This document shows positions 9,411 to 17,535 of a DNA stretch of 49,145 nt, in pieces (the first letter of the stretch is position 1; every line of letters begins with the position of its first letter). The DNA comes from CAYQIM01 sp964417555. Its GTDB lineage: Bacteria > Pseudomonadota > Gammaproteobacteria > Diplorickettsiales > Diplorickettsiaceae. Under the pieces are notes generated by a model. The model saw nothing but the letters and a program-made list of their open reading frames with translations. It did not search any database and was not told the origin of the DNA. The stretch lies in contig CAYQIM010000011.1 of the NCBI GenBank assembly GCA_964417555.1, positions 1-49,145 on the forward strand. Reading direction: 5' to 3'. The translations under genes and the position numbers were made by a program.

Positions 9411-9457
9411 TGCTTAACTCCTATATAGCGGCACAATGTTAGTAACTTAAAAAAGAT

Positions 9458-10087
9458 ATGGATTACTACCGCGCAGGTATTTTTTTATTTTGTTTGTTTT
9501 TTCCTTTTATTGCATCAGGACAAAGCACCATTAAAAAAGCCGCAAGCTCGATTGAATCTACACTATCACGTTGTGCGGCGTGCCATGGTTTTGATGGCAA
9601 TTCATCTAGCAATAAATTATTGCCAAAACTCGCTGCCCAAAATGCTGTTTATCTCTTTAAAACGTTAAAAAGTTTTCGCCCAGGTATAAAAAAGGGACGC
9701 AAGAATGCTGTTATGAATGCTATCGTTAATCCTTTGTCCGAGAAAGAAATGAAAGAAATAGCAAACTATTATGCTGCTTTAGCGGGAACAATAGATACAG
9801 CGCAAGTCGCATTGATTCCGTTAGGCCAACGATTGTATCGCGGCGGGGATTTAACGAAAGGAATTCCCGCTTGTTTAGCCTGTCATGGACCTGCGGGTTT
9901 AGGGAATTCGTTGGCTGGGTTTCCTCGTTTAAGTGGTCAGCATGCCGTTTATATTGCTGCACAATTAAAAGATTTTCGTTCGGGTAAGCGGGATGATCAA
10001 CGCCAGATGATGTCAGTTATTAGCAAAAAAATGAGTGATGGAGAAATAGAGGCGGTGGCAAGTTATATTTCAGGCTTGTATTTCTAA
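9458..10087 (+). CDS. Cytochrome c4-like dihaem protein
   Basis: Periplasmic electron carrier, probably feeding a terminal oxidase. The 209-residue precursor begins with a signal peptide (hydrophobic residues about 7-20, cleavage near ASG-QS). It holds two class I cytochrome c domains, each with a haem-binding CxxCH: CAACHG near residue 38 and CLACHG near residue 139. Candidate axial methionines lie in MNAIVNPLSEKEM and MMSVISKKMSDGEI. Two-domain layout and length match cytochrome c4. The ATG has a weak ribosome-binding site. Haem ligation is predicted, not shown. Confidence 0.92.
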   Translation: MDYYRAGIFLFCLFFPFIASGQSTIKKAASSIESTLSRCAACHGFDGNSSSNKLLPKLAAQNAVYLFKTLKSFRPGIKKGRKNAVMNAIVNPLSEKEMKEIANYYAALAGTIDTAQVALIPLGQRLYRGGDLTKGIPACLACHGPAGLGNSLAGFPRLSGQHAVYIAAQLKDFRSGKRDDQRQMMSVISKKMSDGEIEAVASYISGLYF

Positions 10088-10138
10088 ACTATATGAGTAA
10101 AGCTTTACAGTGGATAATAAGAGGTTTTGCTTTTTAGT

Positions 10139-10444
10139 TTATAATAAAAATACTTTAATGAGCGTCGCTGTTACACCTATGGCGACAATAAAAGTACCTA
10201 CAAACCATCTAATAAGCTCGTTTTTAGACTCTGCAATTTTTAATTCAAACTTTAATTCAAGCCCCTTCATTGTTATTTGTAGATCTTTTTTTGTTGCTTC
10301 TAGATCTTTTTTTGTGCAGATATTGTCTTCAATGACTTCCGCAAGCAGCTGAACTTGAGCTTCTGCCTGTTGTGCTGGTATGCCTGCGCGTTCTAATTTT
10401 TTTGCCCACGCCAAAGTATTTAGTTTCATTGTAGCAGTTGCCAT
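10139..10444 (-). CDS. DUF1640-like small coiled-coil membrane protein
   Basis: A 101-residue protein with a polar N-terminal half containing LERAGIPAQQAEAQVQLLAEVI, a lysine/glutamate-rich coiled coil (about residues 45-75) and one C-terminal transmembrane helix (about 80-99). This layout matches the DUF1640/CCDC90-like family, small proteins common in Legionellales and phage-rich genomes, with an unknown bacterial role. It has its own AT-rich upstream region with a purine-rich ribosome-binding site and is convergent with the cytochrome gene. No function is assigned. Confidence 0.7.
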   Translation of the reverse strand: MATATMKLNTLAWAKKLERAGIPAQQAEAQVQLLAEVIEDNICTKKDLEATKKDLQITMKGLELKFELKIAESKNELIRWFVGTFIVAIGVTATLIKVFLL

Positions 10445-10491
10445 TTATTAACTCCTTTATTATATCATTATTGAATTTAACGGGTGCAATA

Positions 10492-12198
10492 CTACATCCT
10501 ACTTTCTTTTTTTAGCACAAATAAAGCGGTTTTTACAAATTCATTTTTTTGATAACGCCCATCCACAATGACTTGTTTAAGGCATTTTAAGCGATTTTTT
10601 GCAGCGATTTTTTCTATATAAGTACAAGTATGCTGATAGCGTCCCGTCTGCAAATGATAAGAAATTACCGATTTATTTGCCAGCTCTATTGAAAAACTAA
10701 ATAATCCATTGGGTTCTAAATGCGAGACAATTTTAGAAAATAACTCATCGAGTTCACCAAAATATACAAGTGTATCGATGCATAAAATCAAATCATAAGC
10801 TTTCTTTAATTCTGTAAGCCCACTTAAAATATCATTTTCAATTAATTCGTCGTAATAATTTTTAGCTTTGGCGTGTATTAACATTTTTTTCGAGATATCG
10901 ATTCCTGTTAATGTTTCAGCTATTTCTATAAAGGGCTCACTACTGAGTCCTGTGCCACAGCCTAAATCAAGTATCTTATATTTTTTTACCTTTAAAAAAG
11001 GTGAGATTTGTTCATGTAGTAATTTTGGGGTTTTATACTGTAGAACTTCTTGCAAGTGGGAATCAAATTGAAATGCATAATTATCAAACAAATTTTTAAC
11101 GTATTCCAGAGGAGGACTAGAAGGTATCGAGCGCTGCTTAAGTGCACTTAGCATATAAGAGGCGATAGGATGCTTTTTTTGCTGGTTTAATACTTCCTCA
11201 TAGGACTTTATTGCGGCATCTTTATCATCCAATTTTAAATAAATCGCTGCTAAATTGCAGCGCGTATCAATAGCGGTGTCATCAAGTTCTAGTATTTTTT
11301 TGAGATCTTGCATTGCCTCATTAAGCTGGCCAGTTAACATTAAACCTTGCGCACGATTATAAAGGGCTTCTTTATCTTGGGGTTCTAAATTGAGATACAA
11401 ACAGTAATGCCAGATAGATTCTTTGAATTCATTTTTTTGTAATAAGCTAGCGGCTAAATTATTTCTACACGCTTTATGTTTAGGCTCGATTACTAGTGCT
11501 TGTTTAAAATAATCGATAGCAGTTTCTAGTTGATTTTGTTTGAGTGCCAATGCACCGAGATTATTAAGTAATTCAGCCGAATGAGGAATAAGCTCGAATA
11601 AAGTTTGGTAATGCGTAGCTACTTTTTCTAAGTTATTTTGCTGCCAATAAATGGTGGCCAAATGCCAGTGTGCCTGTATTGAATGCGGATCTAGCATTAA
11701 TACTTGGTTAAATTGTAGGATAGCGGCTTCTTTTTCAGTTTGTGCTAAAAAAAGTAATCCTAAATTAAAATGGGCTTCAAGATAATCTGGCTTTAAGTGA
11801 ATGGCTTGAGCATAGTGTTGTTGCGCTTCAGCATATTTTTTTTGTTTAAAAAATAATGTGCCGCAATTGTTGTGTGCTTCTGCGTAGTGTGGCTCCCAGT
11901 ATAAAGCAGTTTTATAATGCGAGAGCGCGGACTCCAGCTGACCGTTTTTTTTTAAAACATTGGCTAAATGGTGATGAAAATGCGGCGAGTTTGGTTTAAT
12001 CGTTAAAGCTTTTTTCAACCAGTTTGTGGCTTCATCCCATTGATGATGTATAGCAGCAAGCATGCCGAGCCCATGCATGGCTTCCGCGTTTAAAGGCTGA
12101 ATTTCTAACAGCTGTTGGTAGCGTTTTTGCGCCGTGTTAAAATCATTCCGCTGATAAGCCTTATTAGCTTGAGTAAAAAGATTTTCAACTTGATTCAT
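10492..12198 (-). CDS. TPR-repeat protein fused to a SAM-dependent methyltransferase
   Basis: The first 345 or so of 568 residues are about ten consecutive tetratricopeptide repeats, recognisable from recurring patterns such as AEAHNNCGTLFFKQKKYAEA and LEAHFNLGLLFLAQTEKEAA. After a linker comes a class I methyltransferase domain (about 390-560) with motif I ILDLGCGTG and motif II LTGIDISKKML. TPRs likely recruit a protein partner or substrate; the methyl acceptor is unknown. The ATG overlaps the end of sixA by 14 bases, so the genes are coupled. This TPR-methyltransferase arrangement occurs in several gammaproteobacteria but lacks a defined role. Confidence 0.85.
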   Translation of the reverse strand: MNQVENLFTQANKAYQRNDFNTAQKRYQQLLEIQPLNAEAMHGLGMLAAIHHQWDEATNWLKKALTIKPNSPHFHHHLANVLKKNGQLESALSHYKTALYWEPHYAEAHNNCGTLFFKQKKYAEAQQHYAQAIHLKPDYLEAHFNLGLLFLAQTEKEAAILQFNQVLMLDPHSIQAHWHLATIYWQQNNLEKVATHYQTLFELIPHSAELLNNLGALALKQNQLETAIDYFKQALVIEPKHKACRNNLAASLLQKNEFKESIWHYCLYLNLEPQDKEALYNRAQGLMLTGQLNEAMQDLKKILELDDTAIDTRCNLAAIYLKLDDKDAAIKSYEEVLNQQKKHPIASYMLSALKQRSIPSSPPLEYVKNLFDNYAFQFDSHLQEVLQYKTPKLLHEQISPFLKVKKYKILDLGCGTGLSSEPFIEIAETLTGIDISKKMLIHAKAKNYYDELIENDILSGLTELKKAYDLILCIDTLVYFGELDELFSKIVSHLEPNGLFSFSIELANKSVISYHLQTGRYQHTCTYIEKIAAKNRLKCLKQVIVDGRYQKNEFVKTALFVLKKESRM

Positions 12199-12688
12199 GG
12201 TGAGGCTCTATAAAAAAGAGTAGCCTTCCTTGTGTTGATGATAATTCCTGCCAACTTTCGATTGCAAATTCTAACCCAATGACACCTGCAGGAGGTAAGA
12301 TTATTTTCTTTGACGCACTACACAGATGATGTGCTAACCAACTAAGGTTAGGGTTGTGTCCAATAACGAAAAGCCGTTCAGAAGAGGTAGTTAAATCGCA
12401 TAAATTGCTTAAAATTTCTTCTAAACTACCGGTATAAAGCGTATTATCTGTTTTTAGCAAGCCATCAAAATTTGATTTAAACGTTTGACATGAGATCGCG
12501 GCTGTTTGTCGTGTGCGTTTTGTCGGGCTGCAGAACAAATAATCAGGTAAACAGTTTTTTTGTTGTAATTGCGCTGCGATATTTTTTGCTTGAAATTGAC
12601 CAAGCACATTGAGATTGCGGTCACTATCTGGTTGCGCAATTTTTTTATTATCAGCTGTTGCGTGTCGAATTAAGATCAAAGTCTTCAT
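12185..12688 (-). CDS. sixA: Phosphohistidine phosphatase SixA
   Basis: Histidine-phosphatase-superfamily enzyme of 167 residues, which removes phosphate from protein phosphohistidine (in E. coli from ArcB and the nitrogen PTS). The catalytic LIRHATA motif is at residues 6-12, followed by the SixA-like SDRNLNVLGQFQAKNIA, and a second conserved histidine lies in VIGHNPNLSWLAHHL. Length fits SixA. It sits 9 bases after hspQ and overlaps the TPR-methyltransferase gene. Confidence 0.88.
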   Translation of the reverse strand: MKTLILIRHATADNKKIAQPDSDRNLNVLGQFQAKNIAAQLQQKNCLPDYLFCSPTKRTRQTAAISCQTFKSNFDGLLKTDNTLYTGSLEEILSNLCDLTTSSERLFVIGHNPNLSWLAHHLCSASKKIILPPAGVIGLEFAIESWQELSSTQGRLLFFIEPHHESS

Positions 12689-12697
12689 AAGTATCTT

Positions 12698-13018
12698 CTA
12701 ATTACTATAGCGACGGCGATGATATAAACCGTTTTTGAAATTATCGAAAAAAAAATCTAATTCAGGATGTTCAATGGGATCAAGTGTAGCGTCTTTTATT
12801 AAATTTATTTCTGCTGCATAAGCATGATGGATGGATCCATGGACTAAAATATGATACCAGGGTTGGTTTTTAGGTGGATTGCCTGGTGCATTTTTATTAT
12901 ACCAGGCATCATCACCTTGAAACCCGGCATCGGCATCGACAATAACACCACGATAGCCAAACAAATTATGCTGGACAATTTCTCCGATTCCAAAACGTGC
13001 TTTAATAGTATCTGTCAT
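12698..13018 (-). CDS. hspQ: Heat shock protein HspQ (YccV-like)
   Basis: Small protein of 106 residues with the YccV/hemimethylated-DNA-binding-like domain: FGIGEIVQHNLFGYRGVIVD, then PWYHILVHGSIHHAYAAE and a C-terminal HPELDFFFDNF. In E. coli HspQ acts as a Lon specificity-enhancing factor and influences DnaA stability. The gene lies 10 bases downstream of xthA and 9 upstream of sixA in the long minus-strand run. Confidence 0.9.
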   Translation of the reverse strand: MTDTIKARFGIGEIVQHNLFGYRGVIVDADAGFQGDDAWYNKNAPGNPPKNQPWYHILVHGSIHHAYAAEINLIKDATLDPIEHPELDFFFDNFKNGLYHRRRYSN

Positions 13019-13028
13019 ATCTTAAATC

Positions 13029-13814
13029 CTAGTTGATATTTTGATAACTTGCTACGACAGGTACATGATCTGAAGGTTTTTCCCAGCCACGTATTTCTTT
13101 ATCGATTTCACAGCGTATACAATAAGGTGCCAAAGCAGAGCTACTTAATATGTGATCAATGCGTAAACCATGATTACGTCGAAATGCAGCAGCACGGTAA
13201 TCCCACCAACTATATTGTCCTCCCTGTTCACTGAATAAGCGAAAGCTATCTTTTAGCCCTAATTCCAACACTTCTTTAAAAGCTTGTCGTTCTGGCGGAC
13301 TGACCAACACATTTCCTCTCCAGGCCATGGGGTCATGGACATCTTTGTCCTCCGGTGCAATATTAAAGTCTCCTAGTACGATTAAACGAGGATACTGACT
13401 TAATTCTTGTTGTAAATGGGTTTTTAACTTGTTAAGCCAGTTTAATTTATACTTATATTTTTCAGAATTTACACTAGCGCCATTCGGTACGTAGATATTT
13501 ACAATACGTAAAATACCAATATTAGCTATCAAAATGCGTCGTTGGATATCATCGAAATTTAACAGTGAGGTAATAATATTATGCATAGGGTCGCGACTAA
13601 TAAATGCAACACCATTATAGGTTTTTTGTCCATTGAAAAAAACATGATAGCCTGCATCGCGCAAAGCTTGCTCAGGAAAATGTTTATCTTCTACTTTAGT
13701 TTCTTGTAAAGCAAGCAAGTCGGGTTGCCGTAGTGCTAACCAATCCAAAACATGATTGAGTCGTACACGAAGTGAATTAACATTCCAAGTTGCAATGGTA
13801 AAATTTTTATTCAT
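13029..13814 (-). CDS. xthA: Exodeoxyribonuclease III
   Basis: AP endonuclease and 3'-5' exonuclease in base-excision repair. The 261-residue product shows the EEP-fold motifs in order: TWNVNSLRVR at the N-terminus, LLALQETKVED (catalytic Glu), GDFNIAPEDKDVHDP (metal/phosphate site) and the final DHILSS and SDHVPVVA (catalytic Asp-His). Length is standard. Its ATG overlaps the end of the cation-efflux gene by 8 bases. Confidence 0.95.
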   Translation of the reverse strand: MNKNFTIATWNVNSLRVRLNHVLDWLALRQPDLLALQETKVEDKHFPEQALRDAGYHVFFNGQKTYNGVAFISRDPMHNIITSLLNFDDIQRRILIANIGILRIVNIYVPNGASVNSEKYKYKLNWLNKLKTHLQQELSQYPRLIVLGDFNIAPEDKDVHDPMAWRGNVLVSPPERQAFKEVLELGLKDSFRLFSEQGGQYSWWDYRAAAFRRNHGLRIDHILSSSALAPYCIRCEIDKEIRGWEKPSDHVPVVASYQNIN

Positions 13815-14961
13815 CTGTTTGATAATAAAAAAGCTTAATGTCGGTGATAAATTTTTTTACAGCCATAATTTTTTTTAATTTTTGTAATAAATTAGCTTGA
13901 TTTAAAAAACTTAAAGGTAATTTTAGTTCAATAGAAATTTTACCATTCTGATAATGAAAGATGGCAGAATTAATAGCTGTTTGCGGTATTAGTCCTTGCC
14001 ATGACTGCTCTAACACGGGCTGCAAGGTTGATCGAGGAGGTAAATGATGCGAGGGGTTAGTTACTTCATCATCTTCGGTATCGATATGAACCGTGACATC
14101 AGTAATATCAGGAAATTTTTCTGTTAAATGAGATTCTACTTCTTGACTAATGTAATGACCTTCTGAAACGCTGAGTTTTGGGTCAACAAGTACATGGACA
14201 TCACAAAAAATCGACCCCGCAATAGAGCGTGTACGTAATTGATGAATTGCTTTTACGCCCGGTAATTGTTTTATAAATTGCTTAATATTTTCAGTTTCCT
14301 CTATATTAGGCACCGTATCGACCAGTTCGCGAATACTATGCCAACCGAAATCCCAAGCAATTTTGAGGATCATTAGACCCACTACGACAGCGGCAAGCGC
14401 ATCTAATTTGGGAAAGCCTAGCCACGTGCCTATCACGCCCAATGCGACCACTAAAGAAGAGGCGGAATCGCTGCGATGATGCCAGGCATTGGTCATTAAT
14501 AATTTTGATTTAAGTTGGTTTGCAACGCGCTTAGTCCAGTGATAAAGCCATTCATTCAGAATAATAGAGGCAATAGCAATCCAGATAACGTAATAAGCAG
14601 GAGTAAGCTTGATGTGCGAAGAAGTTAGCGTGAAGCCGGCATCAACAATGATCCCAAACGCAGCAAGCGCTAAAACCAGTGCTAAAAATACCGTTGCTGC
14701 AGTTTCAATACGTCCATGTCCATAAGGGTGATCTTCATCCGCGGCTTTACTGCCAAATTTTGAGGCAATGATGACAACGCCATCAATAAGTAAATCCGAT
14801 AGAGAATGGATTCCGTCTGCTAATAGGGCATGCGAGTGTCCGCTAATACCAAAAATGATTTTAAATGTCGCAAGAAAAATATTTTTGATTCCGCCCCACA
14901 AACTAATGGAGCGAACCTGATGATAACGTTTTTGCTCAGTGGGGGATGGGTTTGGTTTCAT
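13807..14961 (-). CDS. Cation diffusion facilitator family transporter with extra C-terminal domain
   Basis: Proton-coupled efflux protein for divalent metals (Zn, Fe, Mn or Co). The membrane part (about residues 20-215) has the CDF metal sites: HALLADGIHSLSDLLID in TM2 and HHRSDSASS in TM5. A cytoplasmic ZT-dimer domain follows (about 215-300, with FCDVHVLVDPKLSVSEGHYI). At 384 residues it is about 80 longer than FieF; the added tail (FHYQNGKISIELKLPLSF and following) resembles another ferredoxin-like alpha-beta unit. The start lies directly after a dispersed repeat shared with the region upstream of argD. Metal specificity cannot be told. Confidence 0.88.
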   Translation of the reverse strand: MKPNPSPTEQKRYHQVRSISLWGGIKNIFLATFKIIFGISGHSHALLADGIHSLSDLLIDGVVIIASKFGSKAADEDHPYGHGRIETAATVFLALVLALAAFGIIVDAGFTLTSSHIKLTPAYYVIWIAIASIILNEWLYHWTKRVANQLKSKLLMTNAWHHRSDSASSLVVALGVIGTWLGFPKLDALAAVVVGLMILKIAWDFGWHSIRELVDTVPNIEETENIKQFIKQLPGVKAIHQLRTRSIAGSIFCDVHVLVDPKLSVSEGHYISQEVESHLTEKFPDITDVTVHIDTEDDEVTNPSHHLPPRSTLQPVLEQSWQGLIPQTAINSAIFHYQNGKISIELKLPLSFLNQANLLQKLKKIMAVKKFITDIKLFYYQTDE

Positions 14962-15055
14962 CGTTAAATGCCTGGTTCGGTTCTCATTGGCTGTAAATTT
15001 CGGTCCTGCCAGCTATCCAGCTCACTCGCAAGCAAATTTCTGTGTTTTGAAAAAA
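14962..15055 (-). repeat. Dispersed gene-leader repeat, copy 1
   Basis: About 94 bases immediately upstream of the cation-efflux start and overlapping the end of tusA. It resembles 18735-18831 upstream of the argD-like gene. On the + strand both copies begin with GTTAAA next to the start codon, have TTCGGTCCT(G/T)-x-CAG in the middle and end with CAAGCAAAT-x2-CT-x-TGTTT-x2-AAAA. A partial third copy is near 32934-32963. The copies are diverged, with conserved blocks. The last residues of TusA are written in this repeat. Confidence 0.6.
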
Positions 15056-15282
15056 TCGAGTGGACCTACTTGTAGTGTCATGAATATTTCCCGTTGCTGG
15101 ATGTGACTGGATACTAAAGCATGACCATGAATTCGACACCAAGCAGAAATATCAGACAAGCTGCCTTTATCTGTACATATAATTTCTAAAATGTCGCCAG
15201 TTTTTAATTGTTTTATTCGCTCTTGGACCCGAATAACAGGTAAAGGGCAAAACAAACGGCGCGCGTCGAGTTGATGAGTCAT
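15022..15282 (-). CDS. tusA: TusA-family sulfurtransferase
   Basis: Small sulfur-carrier protein (86 residues) that receives persulfide sulfur and passes it on to thiolation enzymes. The active-site CPLPVIR motif (Cys12) follows LDARRLF, and the body (TGDILEIICTDKGSLSDISAWCRIHGH) is typical. The family normally ends in a strand with an FxIxK-like ending; here the last 9-14 residues (FFKTQKFACE) are encoded by the dispersed repeat and look like a replacement tail. It lies 22 bases after the MnmA-like thiolase gene, which it probably serves. Could be a TusA-like carrier rather than the orthologue. Confidence 0.85.
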   Translation of the reverse strand: MTHQLDARRLFCPLPVIRVQERIKQLKTGDILEIICTDKGSLSDISAWCRIHGHALVSSHIQQREIFMTLQVGPLDFFKTQKFACE

Positions 15283-15304
15283 GTTAGTGATAAGCCAGTA
15301 ATAG

Positions 15305-16345
15305 TTACCCTGAAATATACCATTCTTTACGGATCTGATCTGCAGTAAAGGGCCTTACAGAGAGTGTTAACACGCTGCCGCTTTGTGAATTAATTTCTAA
15401 AGTGACTAAATCGCCCGTTTTTGCTTGTGTAAATCGCGCTACAATTTGGGCAACGAAATGTATATCTTCTGCCATCACTTGACCGTCTATCAAGGTTAAG
15501 GGGCCTAGATGGCTGATAGCTTTAATAGATGTAAATTGATGCTGATAGCCTTCAAGAAAATAGTTTTCACTTTCATCACGACCAATAATTAATTTAAAGT
15601 GAGAAGCAGGTCGAAGATGACGCCCTACTTTGAGTAAGACAATGTCATCAAATTCATAATCGCGTTTACCTCGATGTTGCCATAGATCTTTGAGTTTTTT
15701 TGTATAATGACCATTGGTTAAAAAGCAGCAGCCGCCAGCCGGTTGTGCATAATCTGCAAAATTAAATTGTTTTGCCAAATCAAACTGTGGTGTACGGCTG
15801 CGACCGGAAAAGTCATAAAGTTTTTCACGTGCTACCCAGCCTTCCCGTTCCGGCAGCGTTGGTGCTAATAACTTAGCGCATAGTGGCCGTAATAAAAGAT
15901 CATCAGCTTGAGATTCACGTGCAACGATGGGCATATTTTTTTTAAGTTGGGATTTTGGGCGTTGACCGATGACTTCTCCCGTAATAATAAAGTCGAATTG
16001 ATTAGCTTCCAACCATTGTTTTGCTTTATTGACCATAAATATTTTGCAATCTAAACAAGGATTGAGGTGAGTGCCATAGCCATGTTTGGGATTTAATACA
16101 ATCTGTTTATATTCTTGGATAATATCGATGATATGTAATTTAATGCCTAGTTGTTCTGCAGCCCAAAGTGCATTATTGCGTTTTGATTTATTGTGATCAG
16201 AATTGCGGATGGTATGGGTGTGACCTTCAACACAAAATCCAGTGTAAAAATTAATGCCTTCAACATGAATACCTTGTTCGTGGACAATGCGAGCAGCTAA
16301 CATGGAATCCAAGCCACCTGAAATGAGTGCGATTGCTTTTTTCAT
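15305..16345 (-). CDS. MnmA/TRMU-like PP-loop tRNA thiolation-type protein
   Basis: A 346-residue protein with an N-terminal PP-loop ATPase motif, ISGGLDSMLAARIV (8-21), of the kind that adenylates uridine before sulfur transfer. Two cysteine sites follow: CLDC (97-100) and GGCC (204-207), in a sequence FTN-like to COG0482 proteins often named tRNA (5-methylaminomethyl-2-thiouridylate) methyltransferase. It is not canonical MnmA, whose length and motif set differ. Its C-terminus is a beta-rich domain of unknown role. It is followed at once by tusA and preceded by a Cys/Met PLP enzyme, which supports a sulfur-transfer function. Substrate is not proven. Confidence 0.75.
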   Translation of the reverse strand: MKKAIALISGGLDSMLAARIVHEQGIHVEGINFYTGFCVEGHTHTIRNSDHNKSKRNNALWAAEQLGIKLHIIDIIQEYKQIVLNPKHGYGTHLNPCLDCKIFMVNKAKQWLEANQFDFIITGEVIGQRPKSQLKKNMPIVARESQADDLLLRPLCAKLLAPTLPEREGWVAREKLYDFSGRSRTPQFDLAKQFNFADYAQPAGGCCFLTNGHYTKKLKDLWQHRGKRDYEFDDIVLLKVGRHLRPASHFKLIIGRDESENYFLEGYQHQFTSIKAISHLGPLTLIDGQVMAEDIHFVAQIVARFTQAKTGDLVTLEINSQSGSVLTLSVRPFTADQIRKEWYISG

Positions 16346-16359
16346 AAAGGAATTTGTTC

Positions 16360-17535
16360 TTATGCGCTTAATGCTTGTGTTAAGTCGTTTATTAAGTCCT
16401 CGACATCTTCTATACCTACTGATAAACGAATTAAGCTATCACTAATACCCAAATGGGTACGTGTCTCTGCAGGAACAGAAGCATGTGTCATCATTGCTGG
16501 ATGATCAACTAGGCTTTCTACGCCGCCAAGACTTTCAGCTAAAGTAAATAGCTGACAACATGAGAGAAAATGATGGGCTTCTGTTAATCCCCCTTTTAGA
16601 ATGAAAGTAACAATGCCGCCAAAACCCTGAGCCATTTGTCGTTTTGCTAATTCATGTTGGAGATGGCTCGTAAGTCCGGGGTAATAGACTTTCGTAATTT
16701 TTGGATGCGTTTCTAAGAACTGTGCAATGCGTAAAGCATTCGCGCTGTGTTTTTCCATGCGTAATGCTAGCGTTTTTAATCCGCGTAAAGCCAAAAAGCT
16801 ATCGAAAGGTCCTTGAATGGCGCCCGTCGCATTTTGTAAATAGCGGATTTGCTCGATCAATTTTTTATTGTCACCGACGACAATGAGACCACCGATCATA
16901 TCCGAATGACCGTTGAGATATTTAGTAGCAGAGTGCACCACCAAGTCACAACCCAGTTCTAAAGGGCGTTGGTTCCAGGGTGTGGCAAACGTATTATCAA
17001 CGACAACAAGAAGATTATGTTGTTTGGCAATTTTAACAGCCGCTGTAATATCAACCAATTTTAATAAGGGATTTGTTGGCGATTCTATCCATAATAATTT
17101 TGTTTCAGGTTTAATTTGTCTATTTAAATCTTCTAACCGGGTTAAGTCCGCAAAGGAAAAGTGCAAACCTGCGGATCGCTGTTTTACTTCACTAAATAAA
17201 CGTACGGTACCACCATATAAATCATCCGTACCAATGACATGATCCCCAGGCTTTAATAATTCAAGAATGGTATTAATCGCTGCCATACCTGAGGCAAAAG
17301 CGAATCCAGCTTGGCCGCCTTCGAGATCAGCGATGCAACGTTCATAAGCAAATCGTGTCGGATTATGAGTTCTAGAGTATTCAAAGCCTTGATGTTCGCC
17401 AGGACTTTTTTGCGCGTAAGTTGATGTCGCATAAATTGGCGTCATCACAGCCCCTGTGCTAGGGTCAGGCGTTTGTCCTGCGTGAATAGTACGGGTAGCA
17501 AATTGATATTTTTCTTGGGAAATTTTCATGATCAT
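16360..17535 (-). CDS. Cys/Met-metabolism PLP enzyme (cystathionine gamma-synthase/lyase family)
   Basis: Fold-type I PLP enzyme of 391 residues. The N-terminus FATRTIHAGQTPDPSTGAVM and the PLP-lysine site SATKYLNGHSDMIGG (Lys near 210) are diagnostic of the trans-sulfuration family, as are YEYSRT-like FEYSRTHNPTRFAYE and the end THLGISDSLIRLSVGIED. The family includes cystathionine gamma-synthase, beta-lyase and gamma-lyase, which sequence inspection cannot separate here. Its ATG overlaps the argD-like stop by 4 bases (ATGA), and the thiolase gene follows 14 bases on. A sulfur-supplying lyase role would fit the downstream thiolase and TusA, but that is inference. Confidence 0.88.
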   Translation of the reverse strand: MIMKISQEKYQFATRTIHAGQTPDPSTGAVMTPIYATSTYAQKSPGEHQGFEYSRTHNPTRFAYERCIADLEGGQAGFAFASGMAAINTILELLKPGDHVIGTDDLYGGTVRLFSEVKQRSAGLHFSFADLTRLEDLNRQIKPETKLLWIESPTNPLLKLVDITAAVKIAKQHNLLVVVDNTFATPWNQRPLELGCDLVVHSATKYLNGHSDMIGGLIVVGDNKKLIEQIRYLQNATGAIQGPFDSFLALRGLKTLALRMEKHSANALRIAQFLETHPKITKVYYPGLTSHLQHELAKRQMAQGFGGIVTFILKGGLTEAHHFLSCCQLFTLAESLGGVESLVDHPAMMTHASVPAETRTHLGISDSLIRLSVGIEDVEDLINDLTQALSA

